Shown in pieces: positions 23,989-34,950 of a stretch of 64,000 bases of DNA; the first letter of the stretch is position 1, and each line of letters starts with the position of its first letter. Location of the stretch: NCBI GenBank assembly GCA_027382625.1, contig JAJKFJ010021312.1:62001-126000 (forward strand), given 5' to 3'. Under the pieces are notes generated by a model. The model searched no databases. It saw nothing but the letters and a program-made list of their open reading frames with translations, and had not been told where the DNA came from. Made by a program: the position numbers and the translations under genes. Source of the DNA: Tetmemena sp. SeJ-2015. Taxonomy: Eukaryota > Ciliophora > Spirotrichea > Sporadotrichida > Oxytrichidae.

Positions 23989-24309
23989 CGTTCAGCCCCG
24001 ATTTTTCACTACTGGCTAGGAAGCCAGCTTGCCCAGTAAGTAGCCACTCTTTTTCGTCTTTTTACTGAACTTTAGAGAAGTTGCTTCAAACCCATCCATG
24101 ATTGGCATGTTGCAGTCCATAAATAACCCTACAATTGTGGGATTTAATAAAGTAAAATTACCTTTTTTTTGACATTTTTCTAGCAATACTCGGCCGACAA
24201 GGAGCGCTTACAGTACCAAATTTTAACCCAGATGGCAAGTGCTTCGTCCTCGTTCGTCCAGGTCTTACAGAAGGAGACTGAAAAGTTTTTGAAAAATCGG
24301 GGCTGAACG
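23989..24309 (-). mobile_element. 321 bp TIR element carrying a response-regulator fragment
   Basis: Perfect 20 bp terminal inverted repeats start CGTTCAGCCCCGATTTTTCA at 23989 and, inverted, at 24309. On the minus strand the interior reads as an exon, a 33 nt GT-AG intron and an exon giving FMDCNMPIMDGFEATSLK, the phospho-acceptor region of a receiver (REC) domain with the DxxMPxMDG motif. The reading continues through KTKKSGYLLGKLAS to TGA inside the left repeat. It looks like a captured piece of a two-component histidine-kinase or regulator gene. No clear target-site duplication was found. Confidence 0.7.
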
Positions 24310-24400
24310 GATAATATCAATCATCAGAATTAGAAAGAAACATTTTTCAATTTGAGACTAAATTTAAAATTTATAAAGAAACTTAAGGATATTTTATCAA

Positions 24401-25560
24401 TGTCAATGGAGGAACAAGAATTGAATGACCTAATATAGTGCTGTGTGTGCTAAAATGTTGCTTTTGAGCCCTAGGAGTGTTCAAAATGCTTCAATTTAGT
24501 TTGCTCCAAATTTACCAAAACAAAAATATTTCTTCAAAACAATTCATATAATTTTGTTGAATGCCATAGACTGATGCGTGATTAGAAATGCCCTTGCTGC
24601 CGAGAGAGAAATACCTTGAGAGTTAGTGGCTTTGCTAAAAAGACCATCAACAGAATGAAATTCGAATGTAATTCTTCTATAATATTGGATCAACTGTAGG
24701 CACCTATAAATGCGGAGTCAAGCTATTATAGCTGACAAATTAATCTTCCATAATATTTAATTACAAAAAATCGTTTAAAATAAGAGAATGATGAACTCAC
24801 TCAAATAAAAAGAAATTCACTGCTAGGCGTTTTTATCATTGGAAGTCAAATTTACGGATTTAACTATAACCATACTCTATCTGATTAATTCTTTATGTAG
24901 ATTATCATAATTTACATTAGATCTATTCTATAAAAATTGAGATTAATTTCTAAAGAGTATACTCTTCTTTAATAAATGCGATAGCTTTCAGTGATTTGAA
25001 ACATCACGAGTCTAACTGTGAGAAGAGAGAATATGAGTGCAACCTTGGAAATTCCTGCACTTTTTCAAGCACTCAGACAGATTTCATTTTACACATCACC
25101 AACGACCATCCACAAGAATTAAATAAGACATATATATACACTATATAATTTAAATTGGCCTTATTAGCATCCAAAAAGATTACTGAATCTAGCGAGCCAA
25201 CTATTATTATTTTTAAACTGGCCAAAATCGGTAAGTTCACAAACTCAAGCCATCCTGAAAAAAGAGATAAGAATTCATATTCTTTAGTTCAACGGAGCCT
25301 TTTGATAGACTAAGATCTTTCTTTGGTGATTACGAACCAAGCGTAGAAAATTTACTTAGAAATTATATTATTAGAAATTTACATAAAATCCTTTCCTGTT
25401 TTCTGCCCCATAATAATCTCCAAGGTTCCCTACAAGCATTCCACCTTTTGCTGCAATAGATGGATCATACAGAAGGAACCCTTATTTGACAATCTAACCT
25501 TAAAGAAGCTCATAATTTACATCAAATGCAACTCGCAACCCAATAATCAGCTTGAATGAT
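24401..25560 (+). CDS. RING/TRAF zinc-finger family 2, copy G
   Basis: Starts MSMEEQELNDLIQCCVCQNV. Removing IESs with pointers AAT, AAT, TCA and AATT gives a RING (CFNLVCSKCHRLMRDQKCPCC), then MKFECGVSDLKHHESNCEKR, EYECNLGNSCTFSS and HPQELALLASKKITESSEPT. The frame continues through IIQKEPLFDNLTLKKLIIYI to TGA 25558-25560. The overall plan equals copy F. Three pointers are only 3 bp; they rest on restored alignment with F as well as on frame. Confidence 0.65.
24509..24559 (+). other. IES, pointer AAT (copy G, RING position)
   Basis: AAT at 24509-24511 and 24560-24562. Removal gives VCSKCHRLM, at the position homologous to the TGAAT IES of copy F. Confidence 0.65.
24665..24708 (+). other. 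IES, pointer AAT (copy G)
   Basis: AAT at 24665-24667 and 24709-24711. Removal joins KFE to CGV, at the same codon as in copy F. Confidence 0.65.
24718..24987 (+). other. IES of 270 bp, pointer TCA (copy G)
   Basis: TCA at 24718-24720 and 24988-24990 in the same phase. Removal gives CGVSDLKHHESNC. An AA pointer slightly later would also keep the frame. Confidence 0.5.
25117..25152 (+). other. IES, pointer AATT (copy G)
   Basis: AATT at 25117-25120 and 25153-25156. Removal gives HPQELALLASK. Confidence 0.7.
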
Positions 25561-26242
25561 CCATCGCAGTTGTGAATATATATTTATTATATATTTATTT
25601 TTTTAATGGACAAATAAAAGTGGATTAAAGCAAATTTTTTTTTATTTTAAAAATATTTTTTTCTCATCTAATTTACTTTTAATTATAAGGAACATTGGAT
25701 AATAATTTTTTAATTAAATTGTGATTAAGTAGAATGCTATATCTAATTTATTTGTGAAGCTCTTACTTTCATTTTAAATTTTACAAAAAATATTTCTTTT
25801 TATGAATCTTCTTTTAGAATAAGCTAATGCAGCAACAATAAAAATATATTTGCATTTTTAAGATTTAGAATTGAATTTAAAAGAGAAAGAATTGAATTTT
25901 GAATTTTTTAGCTTAAATTATGTAGATTTTCAGTTTCTTCTTTGAAAAAAGTCAAAAGCTAATAGGTCCTAATTCTTTTAAAATTACAAATGATATAGAC
26001 CCGCTAAGCTCTTTCCCAATCTAAAAATTAAGTAGCTTCTAATTTTAAGGTGAGAGTTGTAAAATGAAGAGGACTAAAAATAAAAACTATTTTCGTTTAT
26101 GTTCTTGATAAACTATCTGACTAAAAAGAATCTTTTTCAATTCCTTACCTTATAATCATTTAGATTACTTTCAATTTCAACTGTTTTGGTTTCTTAAGCA
26201 CTTTGAAATGTATAGTTTTGAGAGATTAATTGATAATTGAAA
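25561..26242. other. AT-rich spacer, no gene seen
   Basis: AT-rich DNA without coding signature. Confidence 0.5.
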
Positions 26243-27150
26243 ATGATAGAGCAGCACTCAATTTAACACAGAGATGAAAATATCTCTTCTTAGGAGGAGA
26301 TTCATGTTGCCCAAATACAAGCTGATACACATAGTGAAGTGCCTAGAGAAATTAAAAGCTAATCTCTCTAAGGTCCAGATTTTGACTCCTTCTTTCCAGA
26401 GCTAGTAAAAACTTTGAAGAACTATGCAGAAATCATAAACTTAGCTGAGGCTATTTCCTTCTGTAGTGATGAAACCAATGAAAAGGAAGCAAGGTCCAAG
26501 CGCTTATAATAAATGCTAACTAAAATTCTATTGCTAAAGCTTTTTTGAATACATAGATGATGTGAGGAAGAAAGTGCTGCCAGTAGTAGAGGAGGAGATA
26601 TCTAGAACTCTGCCTGAGTGGAGCGAGCTAATGCCCATAGAAGAGCAAGTGGTTTGTATTCACACAATGAACGTGCTCTACCTAGTAACAAACGATGATC
26701 AATTCAAGGGACTCAGCAGTGAGGAGCAGAACATTTTTAAGTGGGCCGTGCTCTTACACGACATTAAGAAGTCAGGACCTCCTGTGATGTATGGCAAGGA
26801 TCACATCCACCCTTTCAAAAGTGGTAAAACTGTCCTAGAGCTGTTCAGAAGGATTGGAATGATTCCAGATGAAAAAGAAGAAGGTTACTAGAGAGCGTGT
26901 GAGCAATATTTTGTATATAGTTACTTTATTAACTACTATGGAGCTGATTGATAGTTCTCGACAGCCTCTCAACTAAGGTTTACTGGCAAGGCAACTAATT
27001 TACAAGGAACCTCCAGAGGGTGCTACAGTATGCAATGAGATGCACTCTCATAAGTACCTAAGCGATATCTTTCTGCTTTTGTGGAGAGAGAAAATTACTC
27101 CTAGAGGTTCTTTCTCAATTAAATTTTTTAAAAATAATCTTAAAGTTAAA
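26243..27150 (+). CDS. HD-domain metal-dependent hydrolase-like protein
   Basis: Starts MIEQHSIQHRDENISSQEEI. A 37 bp IES (pointer GCTT) is removed to give SKRFFEYIDDVRKKVLP. The core reads EEQVVCIHTMNVLYLV, then FKWAVLLHDIKKSGPP and KDHIHPFKSGKTVLELF, the H...HD...H pattern of HD-domain phosphohydrolases. Near 26947 a tandem TGATTGAT throws the frame; dropping one TGAT gives GADSSRQPLN and on to MHSHKYLSDIFLLLWREKIT, so the gene either carries a 4-bp frameshift or this is a minimal excised repeat. The 3' end is uncertain. Substrate unknown. Confidence 0.7.
26502..26538 (+). other. IES, pointer GCTT (HD gene)
   Basis: GCTT at 26502-26505 and 26539-26542. Removal removes the TGA and joins SKR to FFEYIDD. 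Confidence 0.7.
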
Positions 27151-27408
27151 AAGAATTCCAACACTTAAAGAATATTTTTCCATTAAAAATATATGGCTTA
27201 TAAATAGCATGTCAAATATTTTCTTTTTTAGTTAACCTTAAATTTTTAGTTTCTCTTTAATTTGATCTTTAATTATGGAGATCAATAGAATGATGAGCAA
27301 TCCTGATTTTGAAAATGAACAAATAAACTAATATTCTATATAGTTTCTTGTTTAACTTATACAGTTTGAAATTTTAAAAGAAAATTAAGTCAAATAAAGT
27401 TGCAAAAG

Positions 27409-28100
27409 ATGAACGATATGATGAGCTGCATAATTCGCTAGGATATTGCAACTTATCTAAAGTATTTTAAAATATAAAAATATCGATTTAGAGAGAATTT
27501 TTTGAAATTTTTTACACGCTTAAAATTTTTTTCTCATCTCAAAAATTTAAAATTCTTACAAGAAAAATATTTATTTCTTCTTATTTTGGTCGTAATTTCA
27601 AAATGCCTATAACTAGTCTGCAACGATTAAACTTTTTAAATTATATTCTATGATAAGACAATTAATTGAAGCTTTTTTTCAAACTTTAAAAGTGAAAAAA
27701 ACTGTAAAGACAGCTACTCTTTGCTAAGTTTTTAACTTCTATGATATTATGAACGCCCTAATAGCTGTGATACTCAATTATATTATCTTAAAAATAAGAA
27801 TTATGTCATTTTTGTAATGTATTTTAATTATTGGAGAGAGCAATTTAATCTATGATATTTTATTCAGTAAATTCTGCTTTTAAAACAAAAATGTACTTTA
27901 ATTTCATAAAATTAACTACTCAATTTAAAAAATGGCTGAATATATTATTCATTAGAATATCCTAATTTAATGCTTAAAGAGTGAATAAATTATAGAAATG
28001 AAAAGCAATAACTTAAATTTGCAGCCTTGAAACAATTTCTGATAAAAATAAATTATTTTATTTTTTAAAAAGCACATAAAAAATGAAATTATATAGAAAT
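27409..28100 (+). pseudogene. Degenerate RING family 3 copy
   Basis: Starts MNDMMSCIIRQDIATYLKYF, matching the first RING segment of copies H-K but with a Cys lost (CIIR for CIIC). At about 27755 a scrap corresponds to the CPNNC finger of the family (CCCTAATAGCTGTG). Little else survives. Confidence 0.55.
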
Positions 28101-28187
28101 TTAATGCAGTTTGAAAATTTTTCTCTTCATAAAAATCTAAGATGAAAATTTAAAAGAAATTATTTGATTATAAACGAAGATTGTAAA

Positions 28188-29621
28188 ATGGAAAGAAAGG
28201 AAATTGCAGACTTGATAGACTGCATAATTTGCATGGAAGTAGCTGCACACCCATTTTAATGTGAAATTTGTCTTGCCATTGTCTGCGATGAATTATTTTC
28301 AAACATTTAAAAGCAATTTGAGAAAACAGATTTGAAATTTAATGAATGTGATTACAAAATGGCTACCAATGTATGTCCGTAGTGCAGGGAAGAAGGCACC
28401 ATTAATTACTCAAAGGTAACACAGAGATTTGTGGATAGAGTCAAATGCTCATGCCAAAATTTTCTGATAAAATTAGATTTTTATTGCCCAAATAACTGCT
28501 CCGTAGCCAAAAATATATTTATTAACAATTATAACATTTAGCTGATCTGACTTATGGGAAATTAGATATGCACCTAACTTTATGCGAGATGGCTGTCTTC
28601 AAATGCAATCTGAGCTTGAAGCAGTGCCCCTATTCAGGTCCTAGAAAAGAATTCTTGGAACATCTAATTATAACTCTAAGAATTATATATAAGGATTGAA
28701 TTATTAATTAAATTAAAAGGATTTGATGAGAGGTCATTAAATTACCTTAATTATAATAATTAGCAGACCATCCGATAAGAGTAAAAACTAAGAATTTTAA
28801 ATCTTAACCATTTTTATGTGAAAGCCGTATAAAGAGTTATAAGCTACACAGATTCATACGAAGCAGATTAAGAAAACGATAATGTGTCCGTGAGAAAAAT
28901 TACTCCTAAAATAAGCAAAGAAGATAATTTAAGAAGTAATTTTTATTAAATTTTTGAAGAGTTATAAAAAAGCTGAAAAGAGGTAAATCTGCTGCTAATT
29001 CAACTGCAAAAATGTTGGATTCCTCTATTTCTTAATTTAACCAGTCACCGATTTTAATCAAAGTCTACTCTATACAGAGCATTTAATAAATCTGTATATA
29101 ATTTAAGTAAGATACATTTTTTAAGCATCATCAAGCCTTAATAGCATTCGCAGCTAAAGAACCAGAAAAAGAAAAGTCATCCGAATGAAGTGAAAGCTCC
29201 AGTGGTGAATCCTATGATGAACTTATGATGAATCAAGAAGAAGAAGAAGAAGAAAAATTATATGAACTCATGGAATTAGAATGATTATAGAGATTTATCA
29301 ATTTTATGAATGAAGGGCCTTTGAAGATAGCTAGTCATTTAATCAGCAAAGAGGTAGAGGAGGCTTTAGGGGCAGAGGTAACAGAGGAAGAGGATATTGG
29401 AGGGGCCGCGGTGGAAGAGGAGGTAGAGGAGGCAGAGGTGGTAATCAAAATGCTTTAATATTTGAGAGGCCCTCCAATGATTCCCTAAATAAGCGGTCGT
29501 GAGTAATTAAGTGAAGTCCTCTAATCGAGGAAGGGGAAGAGGAAGAGGAGGAGGATAAAGCAATAGGGAAAATTAGTTTGCCTAATTAGCAGAAAATGGA
29601 GAAGGTTAAGGATCGGAGTGA
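28188..29621 (+). CDS. RING/TRAF family 3, copy H, with RGG tail
   Basis: Starts MERKEIADLIDCIICMEVAA. IESs with pointers ATGAAT, ATT and TAGC are removed to give IVCDECDYKMATNVCPQCRE, CQNCPNNCSVADLTYGKLDM and HLTLCEMAVFKCNLSLKQCP. A middle section holds another Cys-rich piece (CQFNCKNVGFLYF). The C-terminus is RGRGGFRGRGNRGRGYWRGR and further RGG repeats, typical of RNA-binding tails. TGA occurs in frame at 29186-29188, and a 17 bp micro-IES (pointer AAT) seems needed at 29488. So the gene may be partly decayed, or further small IESs exist. Ends at TGA 29619. Confidence 0.6.
28288..28341 (+). other. IES, pointer ATGAAT (copy H, RING position)
   Basis: ATGAAT at 28288-28293 and 28342-28347. 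Removal gives VCDECDYKM. Copies J and K use the same pointer at the same place. Confidence 0.8.
28459..28482 (+). other. IES, pointer ATT (copy H)
   Basis: ATT at 28459-28461 and 28483-28485. Removal gives CQNCPNNC, homologous to the short AAT IESs of copies I and K. Confidence 0.6.
28504..28538 (+). other. IES, pointer TAGC (copy H)
   Basis: TAGC at 28504-28507 and 28539-28542. Removal gives CSVADLTYGKLDMHL. Confidence 0.75.
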
Positions 29622-29794
29622 ACTATTTCTAATGAATGTTATTTATTTGACAAGAGTTTTCTATTGTAAAATTTCTCAACAAGTTATAATCTTAATTTCT
29701 CTATACATTATATTAATCAATTTAAAAATTTGCCATATTTTTATTGAGGTTCCTAAATTTTTGGCAAATGTTAGTAATTAGTTTTCTTAAACCA

Positions 29795-29930
29795 AAGCTC
29801 TACCAGTCACTATGAAAAAAGATGTTATGAGTGAACACGCTTCGTCAATACATACTAACTTCATGCTGTCCCTTTATTCACAGTTTTGTGGGTTAATCTA
29901 TTTGATTTGATTATCGATAATTATTTTAAA
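29795..29930 (-). pseudogene. Transposase scrap
   Basis: Decayed similarity to 32030-32200 of the TIR element at 31437-32384 (for example GAACACGCTTCGTCA against GAACACAGCTTCGTCA, then TTCACAGTTTTGTGGGTTA). Too degenerate to translate. Confidence 0.5.
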
Positions 29931-31436
29931 TTCCGCTTATTTATTTCAAAATCAGTAGAATATAAGTAAAGGTAAAATTAGGGATTCTAAAGTAGATCTT
30001 TTTATTACTCCACAGATTGGAGAGTAAGCACTTAATAGAGTGTGGGGATTATAGTGGTACAAAGCCTTAGGGAATGGAAGTTGTAACAGCTCACTGAAAT
30101 TATGATCTAATTGAATGGTCTCTTACCCAAACCCGTTCCTGCTTCAGCAGGGGCTAGATCAATGTGCTACCTACCACTCGACTTTGCAACTTTATTATGA
30201 TCACTTAATGCTCATTAGTGTTCATACTCTCTTGTGTAAATTTTACAGGAGTTTTTTCTTACTAAGTATATTTATAAGGGAGACGAAAGTGGTTACGGGA
30301 ATGCCACTTGCTAAATCTCTCTTGTTACGATTATATGCTATGCGCCATTATTTGGCTCCTTGATGAAGGGCTTCATGGTGAATAATTGGGTCTTATTTAC
30401 CCATGAGTAGGGGTTCCCTTAATTTACTTAAATTAAACATTGTAATAAAGAGTTATTTTAAAGGGGTTTTGAGCTCAAAAAAGGAAGACGATTATGAGCA
30501 AGTATGAATTGAGATGATTTAGTTTGCAAATATGCGATTAACAATTAAAAAAATTTTGCATAATTAAATTTAATTATGCAAAAAGGGGGCCATGTCTTTG
30601 AGGATTTTATATTTAAAATTTTAAAAACTGAAATTTTTAATAATTAATCATTCCCCCCTTAATATTTTTAAAGAAATAATTTTTTGTAAATAAATTACTT
30701 CTCATGATAATGTTTTTTAAGACGATTAAAAAAAAGGGCTTTAGCGAATAGTTTGAGATATTTAATATTTTTTTAATTTTTAAAAACCTAAATTAATCAC
30801 CTAAAAATATATCATATACAATTTTTTAAAAAAATGATGGGCCCTCCTAAATTTTTGACTGAAAAATTTTGTTCCCCCTAATTTTTTTGCTGCCTTTATT
30901 TAAAATATAATCCATTTTTTTTATTGATTTATGGAGATTTGATTATTTTTTAAAATATCTAAGAGTATAGGGTCGCAAACCAAAGAAAAAATAAATTTAC
31001 ACAGAAATAAGCGCTAAAAAAATTTTTCATTAAGAACTGCGCCATATAAGTAAATTAAATTTATAAAAGGTATTTAGGGATTAGCCAAAAATAAATGAGT
31101 TTTAAGAAAAGAGCATAAGATTTGAAAGAGGAATGGGGAGGGTGGAGGAATTGGAGGAGAAAATTTAAAGAGGAAGGGAATTTTTTTAATATGGAAGAGG
31201 ATAAAAGGTAAAATTGACAAGAATAAAAACAAAAAATTTTTAAAAATGGAAATAAAAAAGGGAAAATTATTTCCCATTTTATAATAATGATAAAATATTA
31301 TTACCCAAAAATTTAAATCATATATCAGTTAATTTTGACCCCAAATAATTTTGACCCTTTAAATAATAAGTTTTTTAAATAAATACCCAAATGTTGAGAA
31401 ATAAAACATAAATTGAAAATTTAAAATTTTTGATGG
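29931..31436. other. Spacer with a GC-richer patch and purine-rich strand
   Basis: About 30050-30420 is richer in GC and faintly recalls the dispersed GC-rich repeat. About 31110-31220 is purine-rich on the plus strand and may be a decayed RGG-coding tail. No intact gene seen. Confidence 0.35.
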
Positions 31437-32384
31437 GTTAGGAGTTGCAGCTGTTCCTCATCGCACTTTAATTTTGACATCAATTATTTGATTTATCCTC
31501 AACTCTTCGCCACTAAGCGCACTTAGTTTGGAGTAGCGCCGAAGATCTTCAAAGATAGTTTTTCCCTTTTCTCAAGATTTTTCCCAGAAGATTATATAGT
31601 ATCACGATCTATTGGATAAAAGAACAAGCGAGTTAATGAGTCACCTATTTCCATGATCAAGTGATAGAGCAGCAGCTTCTTATAGTGTCCCTTAACTAAG
31701 TTCCAGTAAAACTCAATGCCGTTGAACTCTGGCGAGTATGGAACATTAAAAAACAGGAGTGATGTTCAACTCAGCGTACCCTTTCCCTTCGCTTCCTTTG
31801 TCTTGTGTACGCTGAGGTTGTCAACGAGTAAACGATCTCACCGTCTTGATCTTCTCTCTGAGCTTTTTAAAGGGAAACGCAACATACTGCTCTCGCTTGA
31901 TAAGCGAGGATGAAGGAATAAGCTTCTAAGCCTGAGTCTTCGCTGATTCCTGCAAGTACGGCACTTGTAGTTATATTACTTTCTACTCGTAAACTTCTAT
32001 GTTATCGTGCTTTTTGTACCAAACTCTTCTTCATGAAGGTGTTGTGTGTGAACACAGCTTCGTCAGCAATAAAAACTTTCACGCTTTTCCTCTCACACCT
32101 GAGCAGCTAGTCGTAAATATATTCAGATTATTATAATAAAATGGCTTAGTGAAGTCTATAACGCGCTTCACTCGATTCACAGTTTTGTACGTTATGCCAT
32201 TTCAACGATAGATGTTTGCTACAAATCTACGGAGAGATCTTTAGATAAGGGGAAAATATCTATGGAAGATCTTCGCGCGCTACTCCAAACTGAAGTGCGT
32301 TAGTGGCGAAGAGTTGAGGATCAATCAAATAATTGATGTGCTGAAACTTAGAAGTGCGATGAGGGAAAAGCTGCAACTCCTAAC
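31437..32384 (-). mobile_element. 948 bp TIR element with internal transposase fragment
   Basis: Imperfect terminal inverted repeats of about 145 bp begin GTTAGGAGTTGCAGC at 31437 and, inverted, end at 32384. On the minus strand the interior encodes transposase pieces: VFIADEAVFTHNTFMKKSL, VLAGISEDSGLEAYSFILAY, NLSVHKTKE and VPYSPEFNGIEFYWNLVK, covering the region of the catalytic Asp, the middle and the final Glu. The frame shifts between pieces, so it is inactive. The blocks match the transposase at 3557-4558, so this is a deletion derivative of the same superfamily. Confidence 0.8.
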
Positions 32385-32472
32385 TTTCTCATCTCAAGCA
32401 ACTTTCAAATGCGAGAGAAGTGTGGGGACTCTCAACATTTTTGCAATGGAGTTGATGTTGAGAACTGGCTAT

Positions 32473-32517
32473 TACTACTGATAAGGGTGACTACATCCAT
32501 ACCTTAGAGTCAAAATG
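32473..32517 (+). repeat. Conserved coding-like segment, copy 2
   Basis: Reads AITTDKGDYIHTLESK then TGA; pair of 15671-15721. It lies just outside the TIR element. Confidence 0.5.
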
Positions 32518-33469
32518 AAACTGAGATATGAAGGAAATCAGTATAGGTTGAATCGTATCCTATTTTATAAATAATTACATTATTCGATTCAGCATTAAAA
32601 TTTTAGAACCATTTATCCTTGCAACCTTTGAATGAGAGATCTTAGTCTAGAATTATAAACCAAATAAGTTTGAATAGTTTCAAAATGATATTCAAGAAAT
32701 ATCCCAATCATAAAACTGTCCAGAGAGATATTCTGTAGATTATTAAAGAATAAACTCATATTAACTTTTGATTTTGAATAGAAAAAGCAGAAGATCAGGG
32801 GAGGATATTCAGCAATTTCATATGTCATAAAGCTGCAGAACGATTGTTACTTATTTTCCAATCATAGATTTTAATTTGATTGTAAATTATAAGAGAGTAA
32901 TTGATTATACACGACTTAATCTCTCTTACTTATCATATTTAGAGTTTTATGGGTTATAATAGAAAGATAATCTTCAAGTCTGGAGGGAAGCTTAATTCTG
33001 AATAATCAAATTGATGAATTCTAATAAGACTGGTTGAGTGATATTTTGCCTGAAGATCAGCCAGTATTTTTATGAAGATCATTCTATTTCTAGATATAAA
33101 AATTTGGGACGGCCTTTGCTGGACTGTAAATTAATCAAATTTCTTATATTTATTAAAATCAATTGTTAATACTTATTTTTTCTTAATTATGAAACTTCTA
33201 ATTCCAAATGTCGATTTCAAACATACAGCTCCTCCTACTTTAATCCTATGAAATACATTCTAAAAGCATCCTAAAATATTTCAATATTTATTATTTGATA
33301 GTTGAGAAAACAATAGAAATTTATAAAGTTAAGAATATAGTACTTAGACGTCAAATTTCCCATTTTAAATTAAAATAAGATTTAGTGACAAAATAGCAGA
33401 TAAAAATAATTTTTCTCTATAAAGTACTTTAGATATTCTGTTGTCGGTGAAAAGACCTCCTCAAAAAAT

Positions 33470-33860
33470 TTGTTGCTTTATCCTTTAATTGATTGAATTT
33501 CTGATGATTAATGCAATTAAAGTTTTGTCGAAGTTTTATCTTCTTTCATTGACTTGGTATGTTGACAAGAATTATTCCTAAAATCATTTTTCTAAGTATT
33601 AAAGCTTTTACTGTAGTTATATAGTTGAGCTAAGAGTAGCTTTTGTAATACTGCGATGAGTACTTTCTGCAAGTAATTAAATAGCTATTGGTGAATGATT
33701 CTATGAGCTACAAGTATTAATATGCCTTTGACCAGAAAGTGTGTTAGTGATTCAACAAATTTGTCTAGAATAATGTACTAAAGATCAAAAATTGAAAAAT
33801 AAAGAAGGTAGCTTCTCTACTATCATATAAATAATCATAAATGTATAAAAATTTTTGAAG
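33470..33860 (+). pseudogene. Degenerate copy of the 100-aa cassette gene
   Basis: Contains QYCDEYFLQVIKQLLVNDSM and YAFDQKVC, matching the intact gene at 43809-44111, but the N-terminal part is broken and a TGA follows QKVCQ. It is preceded by the same TTTGTTGCTTTATC linker seen after copies I, J and K, so it is probably the partner of copy H, separated from it by inserted elements. Confidence 0.65.
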
Positions 33861-33973
33861 CTTAATTGCAGTAATATACTCTATTTTAATCAGAACTTTT
33901 AGTCATACCACATATTATGATAAGAAAGTGAAAATAAGTTGTGTATAATTAATTTCTTTATTAATACTTATAA

Positions 33974-34545
33974 TCATGCTAAATTTTAACCCTAAACAGG
34001 CAATCTAAAGTCTTCTAGGAAGGTGACCTTGACGTTTGTCTCATATTCTCTGAATTTTATACCTACTTCCTCTATCTCAGATAACTGAGTGTTAGGTTTC
34101 ATAGGTTGCTTGATTATTACTTTGTTTACTAACTTTTTCAAAGGTTCTGATACCTTGTCTATCTTACAATGTCTTGTTGCGAATTATATTGCATCATCTT
34201 CACTTTCACACTAGTAGTATTCCTCTGGTTTCATCTGAACCGTTGAGCCAAGTCTGTCTCTATGGGAAGTAGTGTTCCTGCACCGATGCTTCCTCAATGT
34301 TTTCTCTTCTTACAACTCTGTTGAAGTCTATGACAGTTGCTCTGACTGGTTCAAAGTTTATCGTGATGTTCTCTGGCTTGAGATCTCCGTGCACGAATCC
34401 CAACTCATGCAACTCCATCACTCCTCTAACGAGGTCAGTGAGAATAGCAGTAAGCTAGTACTTGTTGCGCCTCGTGCTGAGAAATTCTCTTAGTGTGATC
34501 TCCCATTTAGGAAGGCGAATGGCGATGTAATCATGATCGATAAGA
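33974..34545 (-). pseudogene. Protein-kinase ORF relic (TBE 57-kDa-like)
   Basis: On the minus strand: ELHELGFVHGDLKPENITIN and RATVIDFNRVVRRENIEEAS, carrying the kinase catalytic loop (HGDLKPEN) and the DF of the Mg-binding motif (DFN instead of DFG). A frameshift near 34280 separates this from the C-terminal part ending TFLEDFRLPVQGQNLA. TBE transposons of Oxytricha carry a kinase-like ORF, so origin from such an element is likely. Pieces of the 3' end recur at 40038, 42290 and 17150. Confidence 0.7.
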
Positions 34546-34554
34546 ATAAAGAGC

Positions 34555-34720
34555 GAGGATGAATTAGATATTCTTATAAGCCTGAGTCCACACTGATAAT
34601 CATACATAAGCGCTTATTTTTCAATTGTTATCTACTTGTAAACTTCTATCTTATATTGCTACTTGTAATAACTTTTCTCTATGAAGGTGTTGTGTCTTAT
34701 CTTTCCTTCTTGGCCTAATT
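34555..34720 (-). pseudogene. Transposase scrap beside the kinase relic
   Basis: Similar to 31910-32060 of the TIR element (shared words TAAGCCTGAGTC, TAAACTTCTAT, ATGAAGGTGTTGTGT). Same orientation as the kinase relic, which supports one former TBE-like element. Confidence 0.55.
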
Positions 34721-34950
34721 ATCAAGCACACAAATCCCTTTGCGATTTCATTCCTTTCGGTCCTTCACTCTAAGAGAGGAGTTACTAATCTTGGGAATTA
34801 GTGCCCACGAACAATAGATCTCAGGAGAGTAGAGAAAACTCACAAGGAATGCTTAAATAAAAGTGTTTAATTAGAGTGACTTCGGCTTTCGCGATTGGAA
34901 TGATAGCCTTTATTGCTTGTCCTCCAATTTTTTATCTTTGAATTTTATTA

